Assembly: GCA_963682175.1 (NCBI GenBank)
Contig: OY821775.1
Span: forward strand, 36,206,053 to 36,270,052
DNA: 64,000 bases
DNA from: Triglochin maritima
Lineage: Eukaryota > Streptophyta > Magnoliopsida > Alismatales > Juncaginaceae
Reading direction: 5' to 3'
Positions 43,807 to 54,227 of this stretch are shown here, piece after piece (within the stretch, counting starts at the first letter, position 1; each line of letters opens with the position of its first letter). Position numbers and translations under genes: made by a program. The notes beneath the pieces were generated by a model, which was not told the DNA's origin, made no database searches, and was given only the letters and a program-made list of their open reading frames with translations.

Positions 43807-44314
43807 TAAGTATGTTTGTTTGAATTAAAGAGAATACTTAACTTCATGGTTTCTGCCATAATTTTTAGGTACATTTCATGCTTGTTTAGGTTCTTAATAA
43901 CAAACTTGTTTATGCTCATATTAATCACTTAGGTTAATGATTGGGATGATAGGTCTTGTCATGAGCTACTTCTTATGCATAGCAACACTACCTACACTTA
44001 TGGTTTATTGAATGCATTCATCCCCACTTATTTCATGTGTACACACACTCCACCCCTTAGGGGTTTTCATTCTTGATTTTTAGCTTGCTTTTATTAATCA
44101 CTTAGTTTAGTTTTATTTCGTCTCATGCTTTTATCTTCTTTGTTTGTTTCGTGCTAGTTTCGCGTAATTATTTTAGTTTAATCAATATCTTCTCCCCTCT
44201 TTTCTCACTTGCCTTCGAACAAACCAGAGTTGACACGCCTCCTTGTGGACAAGACCCGTACTTGTCGCGTCTCCACCGACGTCGTGTACTTGCGGTTAAA
44301 CTTAACTCCAATCA
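43807..44314 (+). repeat. 3' LTR, 5'-truncated
   Basis: Corresponds to about 20088-20595 of the 5' LTR. Polypurine tract, U3 and TATA box are deleted. Ends TCCAATCA followed by GATTA (44315-44319). Confidence 0.82.
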
Positions 44315-44319
44315 GATTA

Positions 44320-44604
44320 CAAAACAAACATAGTGTACAACACCAACATAGTTTACACCATAAAGATAGTTTACAACACTACCTTCACCTGAACAGCCTT
44401 AAAACATCAAATTTTTGTAAGTGTATGTTTGTTTTGGTTGGATGTACATATAAAAACTTCTGAGATTGTGTAATATGTTAACTAATATATATATATGACA
44501 TTTTTTGTATATACATTTTAAGGATCTTAATGTAAACTGAGATATATATATAACACTTTTGTAATATACATTTGCAATACACAATCAGATTTATATGCGA
44601 TGAT
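44320..44604. other. AT-rich flank
   Basis: Contains the second copy of the 29-bp string also found at 19134 (here at 44329) and short ATATAT runs. No gene seen. Confidence 0.5.
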
Positions 44605-44726
44605 CAGAATTTTGTGTGGAGTATGCCTATTTCAATTGCACGGAATTTTATGTGATGTATGCCTGGTACAATTGCAGAGATTTTTACGTGGTGTATTTCT
44701 ATTTCAATCGTAGTAAATTTTATGAG
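44605..44726 (+). repeat. 36-bp tandem repeat, 3.4 copies, open frame
   Basis: Units start at 44605, 44641, 44677 and 44713 (partial). Because the unit is a multiple of three, an open frame (44616-44819) reads degenerate 12-residue repeats such as EFYVMYAWYNCR and DFYVVYFYFNRS. No protein family is recognised and coding is doubtful. Confidence 0.6.
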
Positions 44727-44754
44727 AATTTAAAAATAAAATCAAAATCAAAAA

Positions 44755-45202
44755 ATATATCAATAAAGGACATAACACGTCGGTGTGTTGGAAGAAATCG
44801 ACGTGGTATTTACATATAACAAATCTGTAATAGCCTAATATCCAACGTTGTTTGGAACTATTATTTTAATAAAAAAGATGTACTGTTTCGACTTGTGGTG
44901 AGTCTACAGACTAAGCCGGTCATTTACCAACAAACCGACGTGGTAGGACCTATTATTGGATTTTTTTGGAAGTACCAGTTTTAATAATAAGACATATCAC
45001 GTCGGTCTTCTGGGTGCGGCAGACGTGGTCTTGCCTATATACCACGTCAGTGTTATTGTTACATACCACGTTGAATTATCGGCAACGTAATATTCCCTCC
45101 CTTACCATGTCCTCCCAGACACACGTTGGCCAGTTATAGGGTTGGTCAATCCGACGTTATAAGTTAAAAAATCTGACATAATAATTATGCATTGCAGTAG
45201 CA
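44755..45202. mobile_element. CACTA-like subterminal region, right-hand end
   Basis: At least seven copies of CACGTCGGT/ACCGACGTGGT-type words in both orientations are concentrated here, ending near ATTGCAGTAGCA at about 45202. Such arrays are typical of the subterminal regions of plant CACTA transposons. The terminus is eroded and no transposase is seen. A similar array in the opposite direction lies at 52817. Confidence 0.5.
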
Positions 45203-45719
45203 TGACTTACTCCAAAAACCATAATTTATTTGGTTGGTGCGATTTTGAATCAAGCTTTTGGGGCCCGCAACATAATAAACCGTGTGATTCGCATTAGAAA
45301 ACAAGTTCAGGTACTGTCAACTCTAACCTTTCCTGCCCGATTAAAACAGTAATTATAACTCTGAGATATAGTAAAATGCGTATTCAGTTACAACAACTGT
45401 CTTCGTTCAGTAATAAAACAAACAACGTGATTATTAAATTATATGTACTACCACTGAAGAAACATAATTCCTCACTTTGTAAGGGGTCTTGGATTAGCTT
45501 TTAAGATTTGATTCCTCCTTGTAGAATCGATTCTTAGGAATATCTCAAGAATCTGATTCTTTATGTGAAGTTAATTTTTAACGTGACATGCTTGATTACT
45601 TTGATTCTCTCAATTGTTAAATTGTCTTACATACCTCTTCAGTCTTCGGATTGTTTTTTTTTAAACGAAATAATCTAATAAAGTTCATAACCCGTGTAAT
45701 TTGCAATAGACCGTATATG
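45203..45719. other. Anonymous AT-rich sequence
   Basis: No ORF or element recognised. Words like AGAATCTGATTCT near 45545 resemble sequence at 48190-48400 and could be remnants of a small DNA transposon. Confidence 0.3.
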
Positions 45720-45869
45720 TTAAGTCCCTAAACCCGATTAGGGGTTAATGGTGATTGGGGAGGAGGTTTGCATGGGGAAGGGAAGGCGGAACAGTGGGTT
45801 GGTGATGGGTGAGGGGTGTAGGAAGGTGTGTTACTGTTGGTGCAGGTTTTGTTGGGTTTAAGAATTAAA

Positions 45870-45906
45870 ATCTCTCTCTCTCACTTGCTCTCTCTCTCAC
45901 TCTCTT
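45870..45906. repeat. (CT)n microsatellite
   Basis: Imperfect CT run, broken by ACTTGC and AC, in the presumed promoter-proximal part of the LTR. Confidence 0.7.
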
Positions 45907-46301
45907 CCTTTTCTTGGTCTGGCAAGCAGCAAAGGAGGATACGACTCCGGTGGAGTAGGCGAGCGGTCCAGGCGTGTGGCGTGCTGAAATTGGCAAGCGA
46001 GGAGGTCTCGGAGGCGACGTTGCGCGAGCGAGGCTCCGGCGGTTTTCGTCACTTTTGAGAGGTATGTCAGCTTCTTATTGTAGTTTGTTGTTCATCCCTC
46101 GTTCCTTTTCTTTCTTCTTGTTGTTGGATATTTCGTTCGTATACATCTTCTCTTTGTTTCCCGAGCCTCTAGTGAGTTACAGACAGAGCTAGAAAAGATC
46201 AAATCTTGAGGGATGTGTTGGTCGGTCGGGGGAGGTCAGAGACCTCTCCGGCGATGTGAACGACGTAAATCCTTGGCTGGTGCAAGGTTGCAGACGACCA
46301 A

Positions 46302-46762
46302 CGGTCGACCGGGTCCCTTCGGGCGGTCGACCGATGTACTGTATTTTGCCAGACTTTAACCAACACCGGTCCGACAATGCCTTGTGGTGGTCGACCGGTA
46401 GTGCATTGTGCGGGTGGGTCGGGGTTGCCTGTTGTATTTCGGTCGACCGATTTCATGTGTTCGTTCGACCGGAACTTAAGTGTATTGGATTATGATGTAT
46501 GCTTGTTCGACCATTTATTTATATGTGTTCGACCGTTATATGACTTAGAACTGCTACGATGCCCTGGTAGTTTTCGGTCGACCGGTAGTATTGAATATGT
46601 TGACCAGACTCCAAATTTTGACCACGTATCGGTCGACCGGTTTTAGACCCTTGTTCCACCAATGGGAATTAGGTTTTGCGGAGAGAGTTCGACCGTTGCA
46701 GACTTTCGGTCGACCGAACCTTTTTGGGAACGGTCGACCGAGTTGTCTCTTTCGGTCGACCG
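46302..46762. promoter_or_regulatory. CGGTCGACCG palindrome array in chromovirus-type LTR
   Basis: Exact palindromes at 46302, 46324, about 46439, 46574, 46630, 46707, 46731 and 46753, plus half-sites (GTTCGACCG). Close neighbours are 22-24 bp apart. The same motif fills the U3 of the copia LTRs in this window. Confidence 0.6.
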
Positions 46763-47966
46763 TTTGTGCACAGAACTGAATTCCCGGTCCTTTTTAGGAT
46801 GTCAACTCTGTCCACGGAAACTCGTGTTCTCGCCTTGTGCATGAGCCGGGAAATGAAGGTGGGCGCGTTACGTGTGCCTGCCCAGGGACCGCCGTGTGGA
46901 AGAGTGTGGGTGTTCGGGACGTGTCCCCTCCGTGTATGGATCGTGACTTGATGTGATGGATTGATGGACTCATCATAGAGTAGCAGGCCTAAGGGATCGT
47001 GGATCCTAATGTATGATGTTGTACGAGCACGCAACTGTCGTTTGGTGAGGTGACTACCGGCCTGGATGGCTACGGATATTTCTGCCCTGCTTTTATAGCG
47101 GTAAGGTTGGTCTTCGCGGCTCGTGGAGCCTGATGACCCGGTGGACTTCAGTCCGGACCCGTCCAATGTTGTGTCGGACGTATGTTGGACCACCGATGTT
47201 GTGTCGGTTATGTCGTCGATGTTGTTCCGACGATGATGGGCCGATGTTGTTCCGGCTATGATGTTTGATGGGTCAATGCTGTTCCGGCTATGTTTTCCTC
47301 AGCTAGGCACTAACTGAGATGATGATTGATGGACCGGCCGAGTGACGGCTCCGTTGGGTGGTTTCGACCACGAAGTTACAGATTTGTTTCTTATGGCACG
47401 AACTTGGCGGATGCTCCTTGTCGAACCCTATGTTTAGTGTAGCCGTGTGTGGGGAGCGTCCTGTCTTGTTCCGCTAGACCGTATGTGCCTACGGTAGGTC
47501 TCCTTGGGAGACCCGATGATGATTGTCGGACTGATGTCCTGTGTTACACTTCGGGGGAACTGTTTTCCTTACCGTTGATGACATGACATGCTACTAGTAT
47601 GATAGGTCCATTTGTACTACTGCATGCATATAGGTGAGCTTGACATACAGGGGTTCCTTATGGAAACTCAGGCATTGTTATTGCATGTTTTATTTCAGGA
47701 CCGTAGTAGGTCCAGTTGGGTGGTGATGAGCGGGTGCGCGCATCTTGTGATCGGATCCTCTCATTCGGACCACTGAGGTCGACATGATTACTTGTATCTC
47801 CTTTTGTTGTTTCTGATGTAATCATATAGCTTTTTGACAAAACTCTGATGTAATAAGGTGCACTGCTTGAATGTTTTATGAGAAGTAACAGTCACGTCTT
47901 TTGATTATTGGTCTCTGATGGCTTGATGATAAATTTTAAATTTCTGCTGTTTCGGGATGTTACAGA

Positions 47967-48531
47967 GGTTAAACTTCGCATGTTATGTTGTGCTTCAAGC
48001 TTATCTTGGATTTTTGGTACTCGTCATGTTAAAATATATTAAGTATTAACATTATTGTTGTTACCAATTTTGAGTTATATACTTGAAACACACAAAAGAA
48101 TATCTAAAAAAGTAATTTCCAATTAATTTTTGTTTTAAGGTTGTGTCAAACTAGTAGTTTTTGTTTGGTAAATAAAAAGACCAATGAAGGTAATATAGTA
48201 AACTGATATCAAGAATCTTCAAAGAATCTGAAGATGTGGCAAAAAAATATATGGGAGATGAGAGAGATGTGAGAACGAATCGATGGTGTAGAATCAATTC
48301 TGAATAATCAACTTCTATTGGAAAGTGTTTGGATACAAAATCAGATTATTTCCTTACAGATTATCTAGAATCAACTCTTAGAAACTAATTCAAACGTCAA
48401 AAGTTAAATTAAGAAAATATCAAAAAATACATATGAATATTTAAGTATATCAAAATTTTCTTACTTTGAGAATTCAAATTTTGATAAGACAATAAATTAT
48501 TAATAAGTTCCAACTTAGGTAATGTAACATC
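47967..48531. other. Anonymous AT-rich spacer between inverted LTR ends
   Basis: AT-rich, without an ORF. It contains several AGAATC/GATTCT words. It separates two inversely oriented copies of the same LTR end. Confidence 0.4.
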
Positions 48532-48895
48532 CTCGACACAGCGGAAAAATTTAAAATTTCTAAACAACAATCAACAGAGGATATTACTCAAAACGAGGAG
48601 ATGGTGCACCAATCACATATAATATATATGTACATCAGAGTATTTCAAAAGTGTGATTACATCAAAAGGCTATACAACGGATACAGTAATCATCCGACCT
48701 CAAAATGAGACAAAGCTTGATCCGGTAGCGGCACTCCTCTCCTCGGTCACCACCCCACCTAACGCCGATCACGGCCTGAAAAGCAAACATGCAACAATGC
48801 CTGAGTTTCCAGAAGGAAACCCCGTATGCCAAACTCTACAATGCAGGAACTGAAATACTCTAGCATGCAATTCTACCAACAAGAAAAGCACAAAC
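48532..48895 (-). repeat. Chromovirus-type LTR end fragment, inverted
   Basis: TGTAACATCCTCG at 48532 and the following about 300 bases are the inverted equivalent of 47640-47966: shared words GTGATTACATCA, AGTAATCAT, CATGCAACAATGCCTGAG and so on. The right side is cut by a copia LTR near 48896. Confidence 0.65.
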
Positions 48896-50102
48896 AACAA
48901 GGCTAGGCTCTAGGGCGTTTTCACCCAACCAAAGCACACACCACAGTTACAAGGCTCCAGGGCTTTTTCACCCAACCACCGTAACACTCTCTAAACTTGA
49001 GCACACTTGAGTAACATATGGCTATGATCAAATGTGTGAAATTTAGGATTAGGGAATTTTGAGCTTGAGAGTTTCTCTCTAGTGTATAGGACAAATAGTA
49101 GTAGGAGAGTTGTGTGAAAATGTGTTGGACAACTCTATTTATAAGCTCCTAAGATGTTATAACCGTTGGGGTTAATTGGGTAAGTGTTTGTGTAAGAAAC
49201 ACAAAACGGAAACATGTAGGATGCAATTCTGAGTAAGTTCGGTCGACCGAATCGGGAAGCACGGTCAACCGTTGGGCAATTTTGAACACGGTTTGGTCGA
49301 CCAATAAAGGGACGCTCGACCGCGATAGGCTATAACTTAGGTACACTTAAGTTAACAGTTGAAAATCGAATAGGCTCGGTCGAATGAAAATTAACACGCT
49401 CTACGAGGTTGACAAAAATGATCCTGTTTGGTCGACCGAGCCAAAGTCTTCGGACGACCGAAAACATCTAGACAGTTGCACCATTTGGAGACAATTAAGT
49501 TCGGTCGACCGAACAGGTCCACGGTCGACCGATAGGCAATTATGTATTTTGGGGGTATTTGTGTAATTCGATACGATTGTTGATATAATACAAGTCTAAT
49601 GGTCAGAAAATTATCTTGATTCGGTTGACCGAAAAGGTCTGCATTGTCGACCAAATGAGATCAGTTGAAACCACTACGGGATAATTGATCACTCGGTCGA
49701 CCGAAAGGTTTGGGTCAGTCGACCGAATGTGGGAAAATAGTTCTGGATTAGTTTGAGTGTTTTCCGGTCTAAGTTTGGGTGATCTATTGAAGTCCAAATG
49801 ATGTGAAATTTTGTGTGTGACTTCTATAGGTAAACTAGTGTGTGTTTGAGTTGATTTTAGCTCAAATATACTCAATTACACAAAGTTCCTAAGACTCAAG
49901 GGAAATGCAAATTACATGTCTTCAAAAGAGCTTGATTACATGTCTTGACTTGAATCTTTTTTTCCTTGAGTCTTGATCACCTATAGAAGTTTGCACAAAG
50001 AAATATATATGTTATGCCATATGTGTGTTACTCTACATTGATTATAATTAAGATTAGGCTGATTAAATCATCAAAACATAGATTAAGGCCAAAAGGCCAA
50101 CA
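48896..50102 (-). repeat. Ty1/copia LTR, minus orientation
   Basis: Read on the minus strand it starts TGTTGGCCTTTTGGCC at 50102, carries CGGTCGACCG palindromes (49240-49725), a TATAAATAG box (49134-49142) and a downstream region with GTGAAAAAGCCC words, like the LTRs at 58198 and 62130. The U5 end near 48896 is incomplete. The gag remnant to its right is on the opposite strand, so the pair is rearranged. Confidence 0.75.
49240..49725. promoter_or_regulatory. CGGTCGACCG palindrome array in copia U3
   Basis: Sites include pairs at 49429/49451, 49502/49522 and 49694/49716, each 20-22 bp apart, plus single sites at 49240 and 49619. Confidence 0.6.
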
Positions 50103-50684
50103 AAGGTTGGGATTGTGTACAACTAGACCACATTTACTAAATGGGTCAAATTATGATTATTGGAAGAATATAATGAAAATTTTCTTGAATTATAATGACC
50201 TCAAGTATTTGATGTTTCTTCAAAACCCCTACACAGCCCCTAAGGAAGAATAGTTAACCACCTTAACTAGAGCTAAAATGAAGGAATATGAAATGAATTC
50301 AACTATCATGAACATCTTTATTGTGGCTTGAATGAGGGTGAATATAGTAAAATTAGAGGTTGTGGTAGTGCATATGAGATGTGGCATAGACTTTAAAAGC
50401 ATCATGAGGGTGATAGTAAGACACAAGAAACTAGAATTAGTCTTCTCTTGCATAAATATGAACTTTTCTCTATGCAATCCTATGAGAACGTAAGTGAGAT
50501 GAACACTCACCTCACCGATATATCTAACTCTCTTTGTGTTCTTGGAAGAAAAATTAGTGAAGGAGAAATGACTCAAAAGTTCTTCCGATCACTCGATGAT
50601 GAATGGGAAGACAATGTCGTTGCAATTGAAGAAGCACATGACATTTCCCAACTAAAGATGGAGGAGCTAATTGGAAATCTCTGA
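50103..50684 (+). pseudogene. Ty1/copia gag remnant
   Basis: Related to the gag at 59506 and 63680. It lacks the first about 15 codons and starts inside the frame with LCTTRPHLLNGSNYDYWKN. It has a TAG after PYTAPKEE (50251) and a one-base deletion in the NILYCGLNEGEY segment (near 50310), and ends with an open stretch reading LTDISNSLCVLGRKISEGEM and KFFRSLDDEWEDNVVAIEEA. It stops at LIGNL (50684), where sequence from an Athila-related 3' UTR is fused on. No LTR, primer site or pol accompanies it in this orientation. Confidence 0.82.
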
Positions 50685-50890
50685 GGATGTTAAGATTTCC
50701 CATGTTTTTCACCTAAATTCTTAATTAACTTCCACGAATGGTTCCCTAGGCTAGGGTTGTGGACAAGATATCTGTGTATATATATAGTCAGCTTGTAGTA
50801 TTACCACACCCAATGATCGACTAAGTCGGTCCATCAAGTAGTATTGCTAGGTTGAATAATGCAACAATGTTCGGGTTTTGTTAATCTTTT
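50685..50890 (+). repeat. Athila-related 3' UTR fragment
   Basis: Matches 9294-9485 and 37600-37780 (GAGGATGTTAAGATT, CACGAATGGTT, CCAATGATCGAC, TGTTCGG), with divergence. It is joined to the copia gag remnant through a shared TGAGG. Confidence 0.7.
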
Positions 50891-51590
50891 CCTCAATTGC
50901 TCATCAAGATGACAAACATATTTGGCCACATGTGATTTGAAGAAACCACTTAATATGGAAGATTGTTAATGGGAGAGGGAAGTAATTACTTTTTTGTGAA
51001 ATTAATTTTGAATAAATGACAAATTGAATTCAACCCCTTTGAGATTTTGCTTTATAATCAAGGGTGTAGACATTAGCCATTTCTAAATTTGGTTATCATT
51101 GCATATCTGTTGGATTAAAATTCAATAGTTCTTATCGGGCAACCTCATTTTGCTCAAAATACGATTGAGCTCACCTGAAAACCGCTTATATATAATATGG
51201 GTAATGAAGTATATCGGTATGGGTAAAAACGTACCCATATCTACCAATTTATAGAGCGGGTTTATAAGTATGGGTAAATGCCTATATCGGTACAAATTTT
51301 TAATCGGATATGATATTTTGTGCCCATATTGGTACTCATCGGAGTGGGTATATAAGAGTAAACCGGTATCACCTGCCCTATTTATAGACCTATGCCCAAA
51401 TGTTGATCGACCGATGTACATAACAAATAATATGTTAGGAGTTTGATGTTGACTAAATAGGTGTCTAAAGTAATGTATTTTTATGGAAGTTGAGAAGGTG
51501 GTAGAAGCTTCTAACGTCATGATCATTTTGCATTTTCATTCCAAACACCAAGTTTGGAGAGTTTGTCTTTTTGTTGCCAGACTCCAAGTC
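50891..51590. other. Anonymous sequence with TATGGGTA words
   Basis: No gene recognised. 51190-51400 has many ATGGGTA and TACCCATA words in both orientations, which could form local hairpins. Nature unknown. Confidence 0.35.
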
Positions 51591-52135
51591 TGGGTTGTTC
51601 GCTTTTAGGCATTAATCGTGTTTATTTTGATGATTTAATCAACCTAATCTTAATCATAATCAAATTGTGGTGAACCCATTACATGCATTGCACATACTTG
51701 TATTGTTCATATTTCTATCTCAATAAGTGAGCAAGAAGAATAAAGGAGAAAGGGAAGATATGTAATCAAGCCTTTGAAGACATGCAATTTTATTTGAGAC
51801 TTTAGGAACCTTAGTGAACTTGAGAAAACCTGTTAGGATATCCATCCACATTCACTCTACGTTCCATCTAGAAGTCACACTCAAAATATTACTTTATTTG
51901 GACTTCAATAGATCACCAAAACTTTAGTTGGAAACCCACCCAAACTCAACTTTAGCCAACCTGTGCAAACAGATCGACTGAAACATGGGTTCCATCCAAC
52001 TGTTTGTTAACAACAATTCTTTGGTAGAACAATCGACCATTCTGATTTAAAGCAACCAAATCGGGCCAATCCACCTCTGATTTAAACAAAATTAGTCCAA
52101 GAAGATGAAAATCATTTTCACATTCACAAAACAAA
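51591..52135 (+). repeat. Diverged copia LTR 5' fragment
   Basis: Starts near TTCGCTTTTAGGCATTAATC, followed by TTTTGATGATTTAATCAACC, as at 61633 and 62130, and continues to a GATCGACTGAAAC site near 51972. It ends in AT-rich sequence without a TATA box. It is an old truncated LTR. Confidence 0.6.
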
Positions 52136-52816
52136 CACTTTTTTGTCTTGATTGTTTTCTAAACATAAAAATACACAACGATACAAAAAAGCTAGACATT
52201 TTTATAACTAGAAATCGATAAAATAGAAACAGAACTAACGCATTTTATTATACTTTTATATAAGGCTGAATATAGGAAATGATTAGTATGATTTCAACAA
52301 AATGTAGATAGGATGTTGGTACCGCTCCTGGAGTGCCTCAGAAAGCCGTATCATGTTGTCTACTCTGTCGTTCTCATGTAATTATTGCTTAGTAACTGGT
52401 TATATTTCCTTTTGTATTTTTTATGATAATTAATTAGGTGCTTAAGAGTAACTAGTTCTTAAAATATTTTCATGAGATTTGATTGTGGTAGATGTGGTTG
52501 TTTGGAGTTGGGGTGGTGAGGCGAATGGTATTGTGGTGGTGATGAGAGATGAGAGTGATGGACAGGTGAGTGCGGATAACAGGTGGTGTGTTTTTGAAGG
52601 CAACATGAATTTTGGGAGATGGGTTAGTGGAGTGTATGTGAGCTGAGTGTTAGTGCAAATGAGTGTGAATGTGTATCATGTGTTGTGATGGTGGTGCAGA
52701 TGGGGGTTTTATAGGAGGTGAGAGATAGGTAGTGGAGATAAGGTGGAGTGGAATAATGGAGAGGTAACGGAGATAGGTGGAGGAGGGACTTGTGGGTGGT
52801 GGAGGTTACGTCTAGG
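52136..52816. other. Anonymous sequence
   Basis: No feature supported. 52490-52810 is G-rich on the plus strand with many GGTGGTG and GAGATAGGTGGAG words. No ORF with a recognisable product. Confidence 0.35.
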
Positions 52817-53040
52817 CACTGCTGCAAAATAGGATTTTTACGTCCGTTTTTTTAAAATTACTACATCGGGTTGACCATCCCCGTTGACCGGTGTGGTAAG
52901 TGGGGCGTGAGTTTTTTACGTCGGTCCGAAAACAAAGATGATATGTAGGGATACCACGTTGGTTTATATGGAAAACCGACGTCGTATCCAAACATATCAC
53001 ATCAGTGTTTTACAATAAACTGATGTAGAAAATCCTGCGG
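52817..53040 (+). mobile_element. CACTA-like left terminus
   Basis: CACTGCTGCAAAATAGG at 52817 resembles the CACT(A/G) inverted termini of plant CACTA transposons. It is followed by an array of ACGTCGGT and ACCACGTTGGT words. No transposase frame is recognised to the right. Confidence 0.5.
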
Positions 53041-54227
53041 GAACAAAAAAAATCTTATATTATATATTTTTTAGATCAATTCTTGTATTTACACAATCAA
53101 CAAATGCACATAACATAATCTAAATACACTTATGTTTACACATAACATAATTCCTAAAATATATATTAAATATTAAGTAACAACATACACTACAAATAAC
53201 TAAAAAAGCACAACCACGAACAAATAATAAAGAAAAAATGTGGTTAGAACTTACAGTTAAACTTCACCCTATACTACAATAACTAAAAAAAGCTACCACA
53301 ACCGATTATATATCAAGGGCCTATTTGTAGGCGAAGCTCAGTCTCAGTCTTGCTGCTTTGAGCTCCCTAGTCTTTAGATCTACAAGGAATCCAACTCCCA
53401 GGATTTTGACCCTAGAAGTTGCTCCCTCACCACCACCCTTTGGAAATTTTTAGATTGGAGAAGTTGGGGTGGAGAAGCAGATGCCACATCCAACACAATC
53501 CCCGAAATGCCCTCAAATCGTGGTTGCCCTCCACTACCTCACCCTAACCCCACGACCCCCTTTGCTTCCACCCCAAGACAACCTCAACATCTCCCTTCTC
53601 CCCTTCAACCGTGCCAAAATCGGCTTACCAACAACCATCAAATGGCAGGCCCTTCAACGCGTGTGGAACCAAAATCGTCGATCCCCTTCTGCTTCTGTGG
53701 ACTACTAGCAAAGGTTTGGAAAAGAGTGGAAGAGAATGTTCCTACTAGGTTGTTTTGAATGTAGTCAAGATATGGTGAATTTACACTTGATTTGAAATTG
53801 GTTTCTATATGATCTTCCATTTTATTTCATCGTGATGAGTATGGGTGGAGTTATTGCCGTCATATTTTGTTTCAGCTGGATGACACCCGTTGCCATTACA
53901 TGCTGTCAGAAGAGTCAGTTGTCGCCATGATCGATGGTGTAGCAGCTCACCTTGACGATCTCCTTCAAAAGCTGGAGAATGTCCTCCTAGGAACATTGGA
54001 GGGTGTGGTTCAGAGGGTTCTGAAGCCCCCCCAACCCGGTCGCTGTGGTAAGCATTTCACCAACAATTGAGTTACAAATTATGTTTCATTTTTAGCAGTC
54101 GTACAATGCATGCTCAGTCTGATGTCCACTAAGTAATATGCATTTAGGTAAAAAAACTACATGATTTTAAATACACGTAGCATTTGACTTCTTAGAATTT
54201 TCGTAATTAATAGGGTTTCAATTTTTT
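53041..54227. other. Unrecognised exon-like sequence
   Basis: AT-rich to about 53270, then 53300-54070 has more balanced composition. A short minus-strand tail (53321-53410) reads KILGVGFLVDLKTRELKA up to a stop. On the plus strand, 53867-54070 reads HYMLSEESVVAMIDGVAAHL and similar. These could be exons of the body of the CACTA-like element or of a captured gene. I recognise no family. Homology to a chromovirus reverse transcriptase begins near 54228. Confidence 0.3.

Larger units (their letters stand above)
19206..44314 (+). mobile_element. Non-autonomous Athila-related element split by nested insertions, TSD GATTA
   Basis: The 5' LTR starts at 19206 right after GATTA (19201-19205), and the 3' LTR ends at 44314 followed by GATTA (44315-44319), so the whole 25-kb interval is one insertion. 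The element's own sequence is 19206-22180 plus 41985-44314. A chromovirus-type solo LTR and everything inside it occupy 22181-41984. A deletion near 43806 removed the 3' purine tract and the first part of the 3' LTR. The element encodes only the broken capsid-less gag-like protein. Confidence 0.85.
45720..47966 (+). repeat. Chromovirus-type LTR, plus orientation
   Basis: The right end TTTCGGGATGTTACA at 47966 is a typical chromovirus LTR end and is matched in inverse at 48532. The left border is approximate. Inside are a CT microsatellite (45870-45906), a GC-rich stretch with TTTTGAGAGGTATGTC near 46053, an array of CGGTCGACCG palindromes (46302-46762) and short repeats (GATGTTGTTCCGGC, 47215-47295). 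No primer site follows at 47967, so it may be a solo LTR. Confidence 0.6.

Noticed and set aside
46669..47193. A 174-codon minus-strand ORF in the chromovirus-type LTR
   Set aside because: It runs antisense through the CGGTCGACCG palindromes and GC-rich LTR sequence, shows no domain, and is explained by high GC and few stop triplets.
45720..47966. Exact left border and target duplication for the chromovirus-type LTR
   Set aside because: GAGGT follows the right end and a GAGGT occurs near 45763, but it is not directly followed by a TG start, so no TSD is claimed.
53469..53758. Two overlapping Pro-rich plus-strand ORFs
   Set aside because: Low-complexity CCTC-rich sequence with no homology I can recognise. 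The strand of any real coding segment here is uncertain.
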